This document shows, one piece after another, positions 1-8,377 of a stretch of DNA of 43,361 nt. The number at the start of each line of letters is the position of its first letter. Position 1 is the stretch's first letter. The stretch comes from Holophagaceae bacterium. Lineage in GTDB: Bacteria; Acidobacteriota; Holophagae; Holophagales; Holophagaceae. The position numbers were made by a program, and so were the translations under genes. The notes under the pieces were generated by a model. The model saw nothing but the letters and a program-made list of their open reading frames with translations, was not told the origin of the DNA and did no database searches. The stretch covers positions 1 to 43,361 of the forward strand of contig JAFNAB010000008.1 of assembly GCA_017859955.1 (NCBI GenBank), written 5' to 3'.

Positions 1-194
1 GTCTTGATGTTCCTGCCCATGCCGCGCTTGCGGGGGCGGGGTTCGAAGACGCCGAAGCCACGGATCTCGATCCGATGTCCATCCAACAGGGCATTCTTCA
101 TGTGGTCCGTAAGCAGGTCCACCACCTGGAGCGCCGTGGCCTTGGAGATGGGAAGGGTCTGCATCAGGGCAGATGCAATATCGATCTTGATCAT
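1..194 (-). CDS. IHF/HU family DNA-binding protein (3' part cut by window edge)
   Basis: The first 64 codons of an HU/IHF-family nucleoid protein, read from an ATG at 194 down to the window edge. The product begins MIKIDIASAL and contains the family core RIEIRGFGVFEPRPRKRG, which leads into the DNA-contacting beta-arm (GRNIKT). Such proteins form dimers that bend DNA and compact the nucleoid. The arm sequence looks more like IHF than HU, but the C-terminal third lies outside the window, so the subtype is not decided. A GAGGT ribosome site lies 5 nt before the ATG. The gene is divergent from the next one. Confidence 0.88.
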   Translation of the reverse strand, partial: MIKIDIASALMQTLPISKATALQVVDLLTDHMKNALLDGHRIEIRGFGVFEPRPRKRGMGRNIK

Positions 195-396
195 GGGCGA
201 CCTCGAACCGGGGATGGGAGTCTCAAACATTTACCAGAGGATTCCCGGGGGGGGAAGGGAAAAGGTAAAGAACAACAGGTAGAAGCGTTCTTCCCGGAGA
301 AGGGGCTCAGGAAGACCAGTGTCAAATCTTCCCGCTTTCCGGAGTTCGCCGCTCCAGGTAATTTGATAGGCTGCACTTTTCCATTCGGGAGCCCCC

Positions 397-837
397 TTGG
401 AAGTCCTTACCGATTTCATCCTCGCCGCCAGTTCCGTCGTTCGGCACACCAGCAACAAACAGCGCGCGGAAGCCCTCCTGGAGCGGTGGGGCACCGCCTG
501 GCAGGGCCCTCAACGGGCTTTGGACGCCACCTACTCCAACCATGGGGCCTATCTCCACTTCAATCAGCTCATCGGAAAGGTATGGAGCCATGCCTTCACC
601 TTCCACGCCTCCCAGCGGGAGGGGCTGGTTCTGCGCGGACCGGACACGGATCGCGCCCGGAAGTCCCACAAGCACCGGGACAGCCGACTCGACGCCACGG
701 GACTCGATGCCCTGTTCCTCGCCTGGAGCGCCCATCCCGAAGCGCATCCCGCTGGTAACGCCGTGGAATTCTACCTCGAGGAGACCCCGGACGAGACCTG
801 GGAAACCTGCCTCCAGGAAGCCCTGAAGATGCTGTAA
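397..837 (+). CDS. Conserved-looking hypothetical protein, 146 aa
   Basis: I do not recognise a family. The protein is soluble, rich in His, Trp and charged residues, with no signal peptide or membrane segment. A central stretch (about residues 45-85) carries many aromatic and histidine residues, and the C-terminus is an acidic helix (ETPDETWETCLQEALKML). The start is a TTG preceded by GGGAG; an in-frame stop at 367 and the absence of another start codon make it the only reasonable choice. Third positions are G/C-rich as in neighbouring genes, which supports real coding. It sits alone between the divergent IHF-like gene and the convergent moaA. Confidence 0.6.
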   Translation: MEVLTDFILAASSVVRHTSNKQRAEALLERWGTAWQGPQRALDATYSNHGAYLHFNQLIGKVWSHAFTFHASQREGLVLRGPDTDRARKSHKHRDSRLDATGLDALFLAWSAHPEAHPAGNAVEFYLEETPDETWETCLQEALKML

Positions 838-843
838 CCCCGG

Positions 844-1842
844 CTATCCGCCGATGTGGTGCATTTCGATCCGGGGCAGCCGCTCCGTCAGTTCGCTCCG
901 GCGCTCCGAATAGCGGTCGTCCCGGATGTTCCAACGAGTGGAAATGCGGCGGGCAAGGGCCTCGTCATCGGCTCCGGCGCGCATCTCGTCCCGGAGACTC
1001 AGACCTTCGTGGGCAAAAAGGCAGGTGTAAAGACGACCCTCTGCCGAGATGCGAGCCCGATCGCAACCCTGACAGAAGGGCTGGGTTACGGAAGCAATGA
1101 ATCCCACCTCCCCGCAGCCGTCCACGTAGCGCCAGTCCTGGGATACGGCATTCCCCGCACCGGGAATCTGCTCAATAGGCCATACCTCATGTATCCGTCG
1201 GGCGACCTCGGAAGAGGGTACGACCCGATCCAGCCGCCAGTCGTTGCCGGTGCCGGCATCCATGAATTCGATGAAGCGAAGGATGTGCCCCTCCCGCCGG
1301 GCATAGTCCGCCAAAGGGATGACGTCCTCTTCGTTGACGCCCCGCTGGAGCACGCAATTGAGCTTGATGGGGCCAAGGCCGATCTTCTGCGCCACCGCGA
1401 TGCCCCGGAGGACCTTTGCCAAAGGCAGCTCAGTGTCCATGAGCTCTTTGAAGCGCTCGGGATTGAGGGAGTCCAGACTGACGGTGATGCGGTCCAGTCC
1501 GGCCTCCCGCAGCAGCAGGGCCTGCTCCTCCAACAGAGAGCCATTGGTGGTCAGGGCGATCTCCTTCAAGCCCGGTATGCGCCGAAGCTGGGAGACCAGG
1601 GCCACCAAGTCCCGCCTCAACAGCGGCTCGCCTCCGGTGAGGCGGACCTTCCCGACCCCCAGGGAGACGAAGATTCGCACCAGCCGCTCCATCTCCTCAT
1701 AGGAAAGGATCTGGCTGTGGGGGATGAAGGTGATTTCCCGCCCCGTTTTGGGGTTGCAGTAAGTGCAATGGAAATTGCACCTATCTGTCACAGACAAGCG
1801 CAATGACCGAAGGGGCCTGTTCAAAGTATCCGACACTAGCAT
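844..1842 (-). CDS. moaA: GTP 3',8-cyclase MoaA (molybdenum cofactor biosynthesis)
   Basis: Radical-SAM enzyme that, with MoaC, converts GTP to cyclic pyranopterin monophosphate, the first step of molybdopterin synthesis. The N-terminal cluster motif CNFHCTYC has Cys22, Cys26 and Cys29, and GGEP follows. The C-terminal second Fe-S cluster motif (FCQGC then YTC) is present, and the protein ends in the Gly-Gly tail typical of MoaA. Length is 332 aa, normal for the family. I chose the ATG at 1842 because the product then begins MLVSDTLNRPLRSLRLSVTD, as MoaA should; a longer frame to 2100 would overlap the divergent gene. Another cofactor gene, mogA, lies at 22141, not in an operon with this one. 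Confidence 0.95.
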   Translation of the reverse strand: MLVSDTLNRPLRSLRLSVTDRCNFHCTYCNPKTGREITFIPHSQILSYEEMERLVRIFVSLGVGKVRLTGGEPLLRRDLVALVSQLRRIPGLKEIALTTNGSLLEEQALLLREAGLDRITVSLDSLNPERFKELMDTELPLAKVLRGIAVAQKIGLGPIKLNCVLQRGVNEEDVIPLADYARREGHILRFIEFMDAGTGNDWRLDRVVPSSEVARRIHEVWPIEQIPGAGNAVSQDWRYVDGCGEVGFIASVTQPFCQGCDRARISAEGRLYTCLFAHEGLSLRDEMRAGADDEALARRISTRWNIRDDRYSERRSELTERLPRIEMHHIGG

Positions 1843-1912
1843 TCCCCAAGAATAGCCCAATGGGAATGGGGCGGAATGGGGCAAAATGGAGGATCCACTA
1901 GGAATACAAATC

Positions 1913-3139
1913 ATGGCATTTCTTTCTCGACTCTTCTCCCGGGCCCAACGCGCCCCCTTGCCCTCCATGGAGGAGCTCTTTGCCGAAAGGGCGATCCCTA
2001 TGGATCTACCCGGGTTGGAGGAGTTCAAGGGAGACTTTGAGCATCTCGAGGCTGAGGAAAGGCGCCAGTGGGCTGAGGCCATCGCCGAACTCCAATCCAC
2101 AGGCAGAGGCCTCCCCCCTCTCTGGCTTGACGCTCAGTTCGATCTTCTGCCCCAGGTCGTGCCCCACTGGCAGGCAGAGCGAGAGGGATTTCTCTTCAAG
2201 CCCCTTTTCGAAGGCCTTTGCCAGCGGATTCTCGCCTGCGGCAAGCTGGTGCCCCGCCCCTGGTTGATCATCTGGGGCGTCTCCGAGGAGGACCTGGAAG
2301 AACGCGCCCTGGCCCGCCTCCTAGAGCTCAGCCAGGGGAAGCCCTTCCAGAGGCAGCCTTCCGGCATCTACCGAAGCAACTTTGGGGATGGCCTGGACGC
2401 CTCGCGTATCCTCCTGCCGGAACTCTGGGCGGAGCTCTTCCCCGGGCAGAACACCTTCATCGCCATCCCCGCCCACTCATGCCTCCTGGTCGCCCCCCAG
2501 GTACTCCTACCCAAGCTGGTGGATGCCATCGGCCCCGCCATTGGGGCAGGCGACCAGCGCATTTCCGCCACCATCTACCAGCACGTCGGCCAGACCATCC
2601 TCCCGGCCAACCTGCAGGACCCCCACCCCATCGCCCAGCCCCAACGGGAACTGCGGCAGAGTGATCTCCTGGCAGCCTGTGTGGCCCAGGAGCAGGATCT
2701 TCCCGCTGAGCTAGGACAACCCGCTGGGCTCCTGTCCCTCCGCACCCAACAAGGACGGTCCCTGCTCATGGCCATCTGGAAGGAAGGACAGCCCTGCCTG
2801 CTGCCGGACACCGACCTGGTGGGTTTCATCGACGCTCAGGACAAAGCTCTGGGTATCTTTTTCCGCCAGACCCTGCCCAGGATCTCGGAAATCCGTGGCG
2901 AGACCGTGGACATCTGGGGTCCCCGGCGCACACGCTATACCGGATTCCCCACCCGGGCCCAGGTGGAACGCCTGGAGCCCTTCGCCACCTCTGAGCAGAT
3001 GGTGTCCCTTCTCCGCGGGCAGGGCAATGCGCCCCGCCCGGCGCAACCCCAGACCACAGCGCCGGCCTCAGGCACCAGTTCCAGCCCCGTCCCCGAACAC
3101 CTGCGCGGCCTGAGCCTGGGCCCGGTCCGCGAGGACTGA
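1913..3139 (+). CDS. DUF1444-like (YtpQ-type) protein
   Basis: A 408-aa soluble protein of unknown function. The segment around SRILLPELWAELFPGQ followed by FIAIPAHSCLLVAP resembles the core of DUF1444/YtpQ proteins, but the match is from memory and moderate. The last ~45 residues are a Pro/Ala/Ser-rich linker ending in a short charged tail. The start was taken at the ATG at 1913 (MAFLSRLFSR), which has AGGAA 8 nt upstream; an ATG at 1886 is the alternative. The stop is 3 nt before the pth start, so the two are probably cotranscribed. Confidence 0.7.
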   Translation: MAFLSRLFSRAQRAPLPSMEELFAERAIPMDLPGLEEFKGDFEHLEAEERRQWAEAIAELQSTGRGLPPLWLDAQFDLLPQVVPHWQAEREGFLFKPLFEGLCQRILACGKLVPRPWLIIWGVSEEDLEERALARLLELSQGKPFQRQPSGIYRSNFGDGLDASRILLPELWAELFPGQNTFIAIPAHSCLLVAPQVLLPKLVDAIGPAIGAGDQRISATIYQHVGQTILPANLQDPHPIAQPQRELRQSDLLAACVAQEQDLPAELGQPAGLLSLRTQQGRSLLMAIWKEGQPCLLPDTDLVGFIDAQDKALGIFFRQTLPRISEIRGETVDIWGPRRTRYTGFPTRAQVERLEPFATSEQMVSLLRGQGNAPRPAQPQTTAPASGTSSSPVPEHLRGLSLGPVRED

Positions 3140-3142
3140 GCC

Positions 3143-3742
3143 TTGGACCAGCCCTGGATCCTGGTCCCCCTGGGGAACCCCGGCCCGGAATACGCCAATA
3201 CCCGCCATAACCTGGGGCGTCTCATGCTCCAGCGCTGGATGGCAGCACTGGCTCTGAACGCAGACCCCCTGAGGCTGTTCAAGACAGGCACCCTCTACAG
3301 CCTTGCCCCCAGAATTCAGGCCCTGGTGCCCGCCACCTACATGAACCACTCGGGCCAGGTCTGTGTGGAGGCCCGGCAGGTCGGCCTCGATCCCGGCCGC
3401 CTGCTGGTGCTCTTCGATGACAAAGACCTGCCCCTGGGAACGGGGCGCTTCCGGATGAAGGGACGGGCCAACGGCCACAACGGCCTGGGATCCATCATGG
3501 AACTGCTCGGGACCGAAGAGGTGGCCCGCCTCCGCCTGGGCATCGGTCCCTTCCTTCGCCCGCTCCACAGCTTTGTCCTGGGGGAATGGATGCCTGAAGA
3601 GGAGGCGATCATCGCGGCCCTGGATACCCCTTTTGCCGCCTTCATGAAGCACCTGGCCGAAACCGAGGCCCCTGGCGAACTGGCCAGCAAGGTCAATCAC
3701 GAGGCGTTCTGGACTCCGAAGCAGGGTTCTGGCCCTGAATAG
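3143..3742 (+). CDS. pth: Peptidyl-tRNA hydrolase
   Basis: Releases tRNA from peptidyl-tRNA that drops off the ribosome. Catalytic and substrate-binding residues of the Pth family are all visible: Asn12 in LGNPG, His22 in NTRHNLG, Asn68 in TYMN, Asp92 in the FDDKDLPLG loop and Asn113 in GHNGL. Length 199 aa is normal. The start is a TTG, 3 nt after the previous stop. In many bacteria pth follows rplY; here rplY is about 26 kb away on the other strand. Confidence 0.94.
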   Translation: MDQPWILVPLGNPGPEYANTRHNLGRLMLQRWMAALALNADPLRLFKTGTLYSLAPRIQALVPATYMNHSGQVCVEARQVGLDPGRLLVLFDDKDLPLGTGRFRMKGRANGHNGLGSIMELLGTEEVARLRLGIGPFLRPLHSFVLGEWMPEEEAIIAALDTPFAAFMKHLAETEAPGELASKVNHEAFWTPKQGSGPE

Positions 3743-3911
3743 CTGAAGGCTTGCCTGCAGTGACAAGCGCATTTTCTATTGGCCTTTGTTCGATTTCCAG
3801 GTAAAGACTTTAGGCAAGATTCTCCAGACATATCAGAACTGAGGCTTCCGCGCCTGGAGGAGGCCATCAGCGTAACCATCCTTTCCAGGCCAATCGCACT
3901 AGGAAGTCGCC
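3743..3911 (+). promoter_or_regulatory. Leader region of the first cold-shock gene
   Basis: This 169-nt non-coding stretch lies between pth and the first csp gene. Long 5' leaders are usual for cold-shock genes. A 7-nt sequence ATTGGCC (3778-3784) is complementary to GGCCAAT (3888-3894), close to the start codon, so a long-range stem could close the leader. No convincing -35/-10 pair was found, so the promoter position is unknown. Confidence 0.35.
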
Positions 3912-4115
3912 ATGGCTCAGGGCATCGTCAAGTGGTTCAACGCTGAAAAGGGGTTCGGATTCATCACTCCCGACGAAGGCGGCACGGACCTCTTCGTACA
4001 TCACACCGCTATCCAGGAACGCGGATTCCGCACCCTTCAGGAAAACCAGCGCGTGAACTTCGATGTGGCCCAGGGCCCCAAGGGACTTCAGGCCACCAAC
4101 GTCATGAAGGCCTGA
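3912..4115 (+). CDS. Cold-shock protein (CspA family), copy 1
   Basis: A 67-aa single cold-shock domain that binds single-stranded RNA/DNA and melts mRNA structure. The RNP1 motif KGFGFI (residues 14-19) and the RNP2 motif LFVHH (about residues 27-31) are intact, and the opening [11 protein letters not shown] is canonical. It is followed 215 nt later by a second, very similar gene. It could act in cold adaptation or be constitutive; the sequence does not decide. Confidence 0.95.
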   Translation: MAQGIVKWFNAEKGFGFITPDEGGTDLFVHHTAIQERGFRTLQENQRVNFDVAQGPKGLQATNVMKA

Positions 4116-4330
4116 AGCGCAACGAAATTATCGTTGAATGCCCCACCATGCACAGTTACGCTGTGCCCAACTCTTCCCGATACTGGCATAAGACCTCCCG
4201 GTTCGGGCGGGCGCTCCCCACGGGTCGCCTGGCGCAACGGAGCCTCGCTCCCCATGGATTCCTGTCCTGGAAAGGACCATGCGAGATCAACCCCAGGAAC
4301 CGGGGCTAGACCCCAAGGATAGAAGGCATC
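4116..4330 (+). promoter_or_regulatory. Structured leader between the two csp genes
   Basis: This 215-nt spacer holds two small perfect hairpins in a row: CAACGA/TCGTTG (4120-4136, 5-nt loop) and GCACAG/CTGTGC (4150-4166, 5-nt loop). Neither is followed by a T-run, so they do not look like terminators. They may be part of a cold-sensing 5' leader of the second gene or RNA-stability elements. A short open frame here (4134-4322) has no cold-shock or other recognisable content and was not called. Confidence 0.4.
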
Positions 4331-4534
4331 ATGTCCCAAGGCACCGTGAAATGGTTCAACGCTGAAAAGGGTTACGGGTTCATCACTCCGGATGAGGGCG
4401 GCCCCGACATCTTCGTCCACCACTCCGCTATTCAGACCCGAGGTTTCAGGACCCTGGAAGAGAAAGCTCGGGTGAGCTTCGAGATCGTCCAGGGCCCCAA
4501 GGGACCCCAGGCCGCCAATGTGAACAAGCTCTAG
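4331..4534 (+). CDS. Cold-shock protein (CspA family), copy 2
   Basis: A second 67-aa cold-shock domain protein, clearly a paralogue of the one at 3912. Both share [17 protein letters not shown] and the QGPKG turn; differences lie mainly in the second half. RNP1 is KGYGFI and RNP2 is IFVHH. A strong terminator follows at 4556-4585, closing the two-gene block. Confidence 0.95.
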   Translation: MSQGTVKWFNAEKGYGFITPDEGGPDIFVHHSAIQTRGFRTLEEKARVSFEIVQGPKGPQAANVNKL

Positions 4535-4555
4535 CCCCACTGCCGTTCCGAGACG

Positions 4556-4585
4556 AAGCCCCGTCCAGGACGGGGCTTTATTTTT
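4556..4585 (+). terminator. Rho-independent terminator after the csp pair
   Basis: The arms AAGCCCCGTC and GACGGGGCTT form a tight GC-rich stem around a CAG loop and run directly into TATTTTT. This is a textbook intrinsic terminator about 20 nt after the second csp stop codon. Confidence 0.9.
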
Positions 4586-4606
4586 GGAACCCAGCGGCCT
4601 GCCCGG

Positions 4607-4635
4607 GTGACAGATAGCGATTCATGACTTAGGAT
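4607..4635 (+). promoter_or_regulatory. Candidate sigma-70 promoter of the HD-GYP operon
   Basis: GTGACA (4607-4612) and TAGGAT (4630-4635) are separated by exactly 17 bp, with five and four matches to the -35 and -10 consensus. It lies just after the csp terminator and about 30 nt before the ATG at 4667. It was predicted by eye only. Confidence 0.4.
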
Positions 4636-4666
4636 TCACCCAAACCTCTTTCCCCGGGATTTCACG

Positions 4667-6250
4667 ATGCCCCCCCTCCAGCAATCGAATCCCCACGATC
4701 CGCAGCTCCACCGATCTTCTCAGATCCTTTACCGGTGCTTCGAGGAGATCGGGAGTACCAAGGGGGCTCTCTATTGCCTCGACGCCGAGGAAAGCGCTTT
4801 CCACCTGGCCTCCCACTACGGCTGGCCTCGACATTTCACGCCGCCCGCCATTCTGTCGAGGGAGGACCCCCTCATCCAATGGGCCAGGCGGGAACGTGGC
4901 CCCTTCCTCGTCAACGACCCTGCCCCCTACCCGGAACTGGACCCCTTCCGGGAGGCATCGCTGAACGCAAGGTTCATACTTGCGCCCATCTATGATCGTG
5001 GCAGGTGGATCGGGCTCCTCCTCCAAAGGGATCGGGATCGCGGAGTGCCCTACACCGAAGAGCGGGACATTCCCCTGACCCTTTCCATCTGCCAGGAACT
5101 ATCTGAAGCCTTAGGGGAGCCATCCCTCAAGCCTCCGCAAAAGACGATCCAGGATTCCCAGCCACCGCTCCCGGTGGAAGCCCCTCCCAGCGAAGCCATG
5201 GTCTCTACCCTGGCCGGCGTTCCCATCCTCAGCCAGGAGAGCCCTCGCAGGATCCTGGCTGGAACCTTTCTGCCGGAACAACGGGTCTTCTTCTGGGAGG
5301 CGGCGTCGGCCCTCTTCCAGGTGCTTCAGCTCCAGGCGGTGGGCCTGTGGATGGAGGAGCCTGCGGAGATCCGGCCGATCCTGGTCTTCAGCCACCACCC
5401 CCTTTCGGCATCCCTCAAGCAGGAGATCCTGGCCACCGTCGCCAGCCAGACCCCTGATATCACCGCAGGAAGCCTCCGGATTCTTCCCCGGGTGGAGAGC
5501 CCCGCCCAGGAACCCCTCAATGGCTCCTTCCGGATCGGCCTCCCGGTGGTCCTGGAAGAGGAGGGAGGAGGGCGGGATCTGCTGATGCTCTTCCGCATTG
5601 CCGATCAGCCCTTCAGCGAACCTGAATTGGCCTTCATCCGGTGCATGGCACGCCTTGTGGGATGCCACCTCCAGGAATCCAGGCTCCATGAACGCTACCA
5701 TCGCGCCTTCCTCTCCGTGAGCCAGAGGATTCTGGGGTCCGCCGAGGGGCTCCGCACGCACTGTCTGAACACCGCCAGGCTGGCCAGGAACCTGGCGCTT
5801 CGCATCGGATTGCCCAGCTCTGTCGTTGAAGCCATCAGCATCTCGGCCATCCTCCACGATGTGGGCTCACTTCTCCTGGACCCCGAGTTCCAGAAAAAGG
5901 GGAAGCTCGATCCGGATGAACTGGAGCGGGTCCGGGCCCACCCGGTCCTGGCCTCGACCTTCCTGAAGGACTTCCAGTTCCCCTTCGACGTTCCCAACAT
6001 CATTCGCCACCACCACGAACGATGGGACGGGAAAGGGTACCCCGATGGCCTTGCCGGAGAGGAGATCCCAATTGGCAGCCGCCTCATCGCCCTGATTGAA
6101 GCCTACGAGGTGATGACCGCTGGCTCCACCTACCGAACCCCCATGTCCAAGACCGATGCCCTGGAGGAAATCCGACGCAACGCGGGCACCCAGTTCGATC
6201 CAGCCCTGGCCCAGGAGTTCCTCACCATGGCAGGGCCTGGGACGCGTTAA
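4667..6250 (+). CDS. GAF and HD-GYP domain protein, probable c-di-GMP phosphodiesterase or relative
   Basis: A 527-aa soluble protein. Residues 15-150 and about 205-335 look like two GAF-type sensor modules; residues 350-520 are an HD-GYP domain, a class that cleaves cyclic di-GMP. The HD pair (His397-Asp398), His425, the HHH cluster (448-450) and GYP (457-459) are present. However the segment usually written ADxxDA reads IEAYEV here: an Asp that normally binds metal is Glu478, and the Lys of HDxGK is Ser401. Activity may therefore be altered or lost. A pseudopilin-like gene begins 19 nt downstream, so the two are probably cotranscribed. No membrane segment was seen. Confidence 0.85.
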   Translation: MPPLQQSNPHDPQLHRSSQILYRCFEEIGSTKGALYCLDAEESAFHLASHYGWPRHFTPPAILSREDPLIQWARRERGPFLVNDPAPYPELDPFREASLNARFILAPIYDRGRWIGLLLQRDRDRGVPYTEERDIPLTLSICQELSEALGEPSLKPPQKTIQDSQPPLPVEAPPSEAMVSTLAGVPILSQESPRRILAGTFLPEQRVFFWEAASALFQVLQLQAVGLWMEEPAEIRPILVFSHHPLSASLKQEILATVASQTPDITAGSLRILPRVESPAQEPLNGSFRIGLPVVLEEEGGGRDLLMLFRIADQPFSEPELAFIRCMARLVGCHLQESRLHERYHRAFLSVSQRILGSAEGLRTHCLNTARLARNLALRIGLPSSVVEAISISAILHDVGSLLLDPEFQKKGKLDPDELERVRAHPVLASTFLKDFQFPFDVPNIIRHHHERWDGKGYPDGLAGEEIPIGSRLIALIEAYEVMTAGSTYRTPMSKTDALEEIRRNAGTQFDPALAQEFLTMAGPGTR

Positions 6251-6269
6251 TCTGGGGCTGGAGGACAGG

Positions 6270-6767
6270 ATGGAATCAAAAACCACTCAAAGGGGGCAAA
6301 GGGGCTATATCCTCGCCATGCTCCTGGGCGCCATGGCGGTGGTGGGCATCCTGCTGGGGAAAGCCATGCCTTCGGTCATCACGGAAGTGCAACGCGAAAA
6401 CGAGGAAGAACTCATCTTCCGGGGCGAAGCCATTGCAAAGGCCATCCGGGTCTACAAACAGAGGACCGGTGCGTACCCAACCTCTCTGGATGCACTCCTC
6501 AAGGTGAAGCCACGCATCCTGCGGAAGCTCTACAAGGACCCGATGACTCAGGACGGACAGTGGGACATCGTCACCGCAGTCCAACCCGGAGCCTCCGGGG
6601 ACAAGACCAGCCTTCCCATCGCCGCTATCCGAAGCCGCTGCAACCGGGACAGCTTCCGTAGTTACCAGGGGAAGACCCTCTACAGTGATTGGATCTTTTC
6701 CGCAGCGGATGACATCTACGGGATTCCCGGGACCAACCTCACCCTGCCTACGACTCTGACCAAGTAA
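6270..6767 (+). CDS. Pseudopilin-like type II secretion/type IV pilus protein
   Basis: A 165-aa protein with a short basic leader (MESKTTQRGQRG) followed by a hydrophobic helix (residues 13-30) and then RENEEELIFRGEAIAKAI and a YPTSLDALL segment, the pattern of pseudopilins. Prepilin peptidase would cut after Gly12. The mature protein has Met rather than the usual Glu at position 5, as in minor or GspK-like subunits. The ATG at 6270 was chosen over an earlier in-frame start because GGAGG lies 5 nt upstream and because it gives a proper leader. It follows the HD-GYP gene and precedes the carboxypeptidase gene by 17 nt. Confidence 0.78.
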   Translation: MESKTTQRGQRGYILAMLLGAMAVVGILLGKAMPSVITEVQRENEEELIFRGEAIAKAIRVYKQRTGAYPTSLDALLKVKPRILRKLYKDPMTQDGQWDIVTAVQPGASGDKTSLPIAAIRSRCNRDSFRSYQGKTLYSDWIFSAADDIYGIPGTNLTLPTTLTK

Positions 6768-6784
6768 CGCGCTCCAGGATTTCC

Positions 6785-7924
6785 ATGTCACTGAAAAAAG
6801 GCCTTTTGGCCGCCCTGATTCTTGCCCTTCCCCTTTCAGCCACGGATTTCTCCACCTGGACTGCCAGCCTACAGGCCCGCCAGATCCAGGCGAGTGTGGG
6901 CATCTGGGATCTCGCCAGCGGGAAAATGTTGGAGGGGTACCAAAGCGACCTCGCCCTCGTACCGGCCTCCACCACCAAAGTGGTGTCCACCTACGCCATG
7001 CTGAAGACCTGGAAACCAGACACCGAACTGGAGACCGAAGTATTCGGAGACCTTCGGGACGGCGTGGTGCAGGGGGATCTGGTTGTTAAGGGTTACGGAG
7101 ACCCCTTCCTGACCTCGGAACGGATTTGGCTGCTGGGGCAGGAACTGAAGCGCCTTGGCGTGCGCCGGGTGACGGGGAGGGTCAAGCCGGACCAGAGTGC
7201 CTTCGACGGCCAGATGTACGGCATCGGCTGGGAGAACACCTCCTTCAACACCACCCCCCCCATCCTCCCCCTCTCGGCCAACTTCAACAGGGATGAGGCT
7301 GGGCGGATGGTCAGGGACCCCAATACCCACACCGCCGGCCTCATCACCAAGATCTTCCGGGAGACCGGCATGCTCATTGAGGAGGGCCCAGCCACAGGCG
7401 GGGAAATCCGCAAGCTGGCCTCCATCCCCTCCCCTCCCCTCCGGCGGCTCATCCAGGACATCAATAAGCACAGCAACAACTTCATGGTGGAGATGCTGCT
7501 CAAAAGCTTCGGAGAAGGCTCCTGGCCCCGGGGCGTGGGGCGGGTCCAGAACTTCTACAGGGCCATGTTGGACCTGGGCCCGGACAAGATCGCCATCACC
7601 GACGGCTCCGGCCTGAGCAAGGACAACCGCCTTTCCGCCCGCACTCTGGCCATCATCCTCAGGGCCGCCTGGCATGACTTCGAGGTTGGCCCCGAGTTTG
7701 TTGATTCGCTCAAGATCATTGGCGGGGAGCCGTGGAAGCTCCGGGTGAAGGACGCCAATCTGAGTCGGCGCATCCGCTGCAAAACCGGCCACTTGAGTGG
7801 AGTCAGCAGCGTCTGCGGCTACCTTCAGACCCCGGATGGGTCATTGAGAGTCTTTGCAATCATCCTCAACGGCGATGCCAAAGAGGACGATATATGGGAG
7901 ACCGTCAGCCGCTGGGCCAATTGA
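6785..7924 (+). CDS. D-alanyl-D-alanine carboxypeptidase/endopeptidase, PBP4 type (peptidase S13)
   Basis: Penicillin-binding protein that trims or cuts peptidoglycan stem peptides in the periplasm. An N-terminal signal peptide (LLAALILALPLSA) is followed by the three active-site motifs: SxxK at Ser62-Lys65 (STTK), SxN at Ser230-Asn232 and KTG at 333-335. At 379 aa it is shorter than E. coli DacB (about 477 aa), consistent with a smaller inserted domain. It lies close behind the pseudopilin gene, and the response regulator gene follows after 53 nt. Confidence 0.92.
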   Translation: MSLKKGLLAALILALPLSATDFSTWTASLQARQIQASVGIWDLASGKMLEGYQSDLALVPASTTKVVSTYAMLKTWKPDTELETEVFGDLRDGVVQGDLVVKGYGDPFLTSERIWLLGQELKRLGVRRVTGRVKPDQSAFDGQMYGIGWENTSFNTTPPILPLSANFNRDEAGRMVRDPNTHTAGLITKIFRETGMLIEEGPATGGEIRKLASIPSPPLRRLIQDINKHSNNFMVEMLLKSFGEGSWPRGVGRVQNFYRAMLDLGPDKIAITDGSGLSKDNRLSARTLAIILRAAWHDFEVGPEFVDSLKIIGGEPWKLRVKDANLSRRIRCKTGHLSGVSSVCGYLQTPDGSLRVFAIILNGDAKEDDIWETVSRWAN

Positions 7925-7977
7925 AGAACACTGCAAATTCTATACAGTTCGTTAAGATGTAAAGTCAGGGGGGCCCC

Positions 7978-8361
7978 GTGGCCAGAGTGTGCATCGTGGA
8001 TGACAGTCGGCTTGCCCGCACAGTGGCCGCGACCTGCATCCGCAAACTCGGACACGAAGTGGAAGAGATCGACCCCACCAGCATCTTCGATGTCCTGACC
8101 GCCCTGCGGAACAATCCCCCCGCCATCATCATCACCGACTATCTGATGCCCAACTGCCCGGGACTGAGCCTCGCCCGGTCCTGCCATGAAGATCCTGCCC
8201 TCAAGGCCGCCCACATGGTGGTCATCACGGCCCATCACGATGAGGAAGTGCTGACCCGCATGATGCGCATGGGGGTTACCCAGATCATCCACAAGCCCTT
8301 CAACCCTCAGGATCTGATGGACCTCGTACAGGAACTCCTGGAAACCCCCAAGGAGGGGTGA
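7978..8361 (+). CDS. Single-domain response regulator (CheY-like)
   Basis: A 127-aa receiver domain with no output domain. The acidic pocket (Asp8-Asp9), phospho-acceptor Asp54 in TDYLMP, switch Thr84 (VITAHH) and Lys106 (HKPF) are all in place, so it should be phosphorylated and act by protein contact. The start is GTG, with a G-rich stretch upstream. No kinase is next to it; the histidine kinase at 39412 and the chemoreceptor at 10733 are the only partner-type proteins in the window, and neither link can be shown. Confidence 0.9.
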   Translation: MARVCIVDDSRLARTVAATCIRKLGHEVEEIDPTSIFDVLTALRNNPPAIIITDYLMPNCPGLSLARSCHEDPALKAAHMVVITAHHDEEVLTRMMRMGVTQIIHKPFNPQDLMDLVQELLETPKEG

Positions 8362-8377
8362 GAGAAGCCACCTGGGG

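Noticed and set aside
1863-1882. Direct repeat of GGAATGGGGC (two copies) between moaA and the divergent gene
   Set aside because: Two 10-nt copies in a G-rich leader are too little to call an operator or a repeat array, and no Moco riboswitch fold could be made out.
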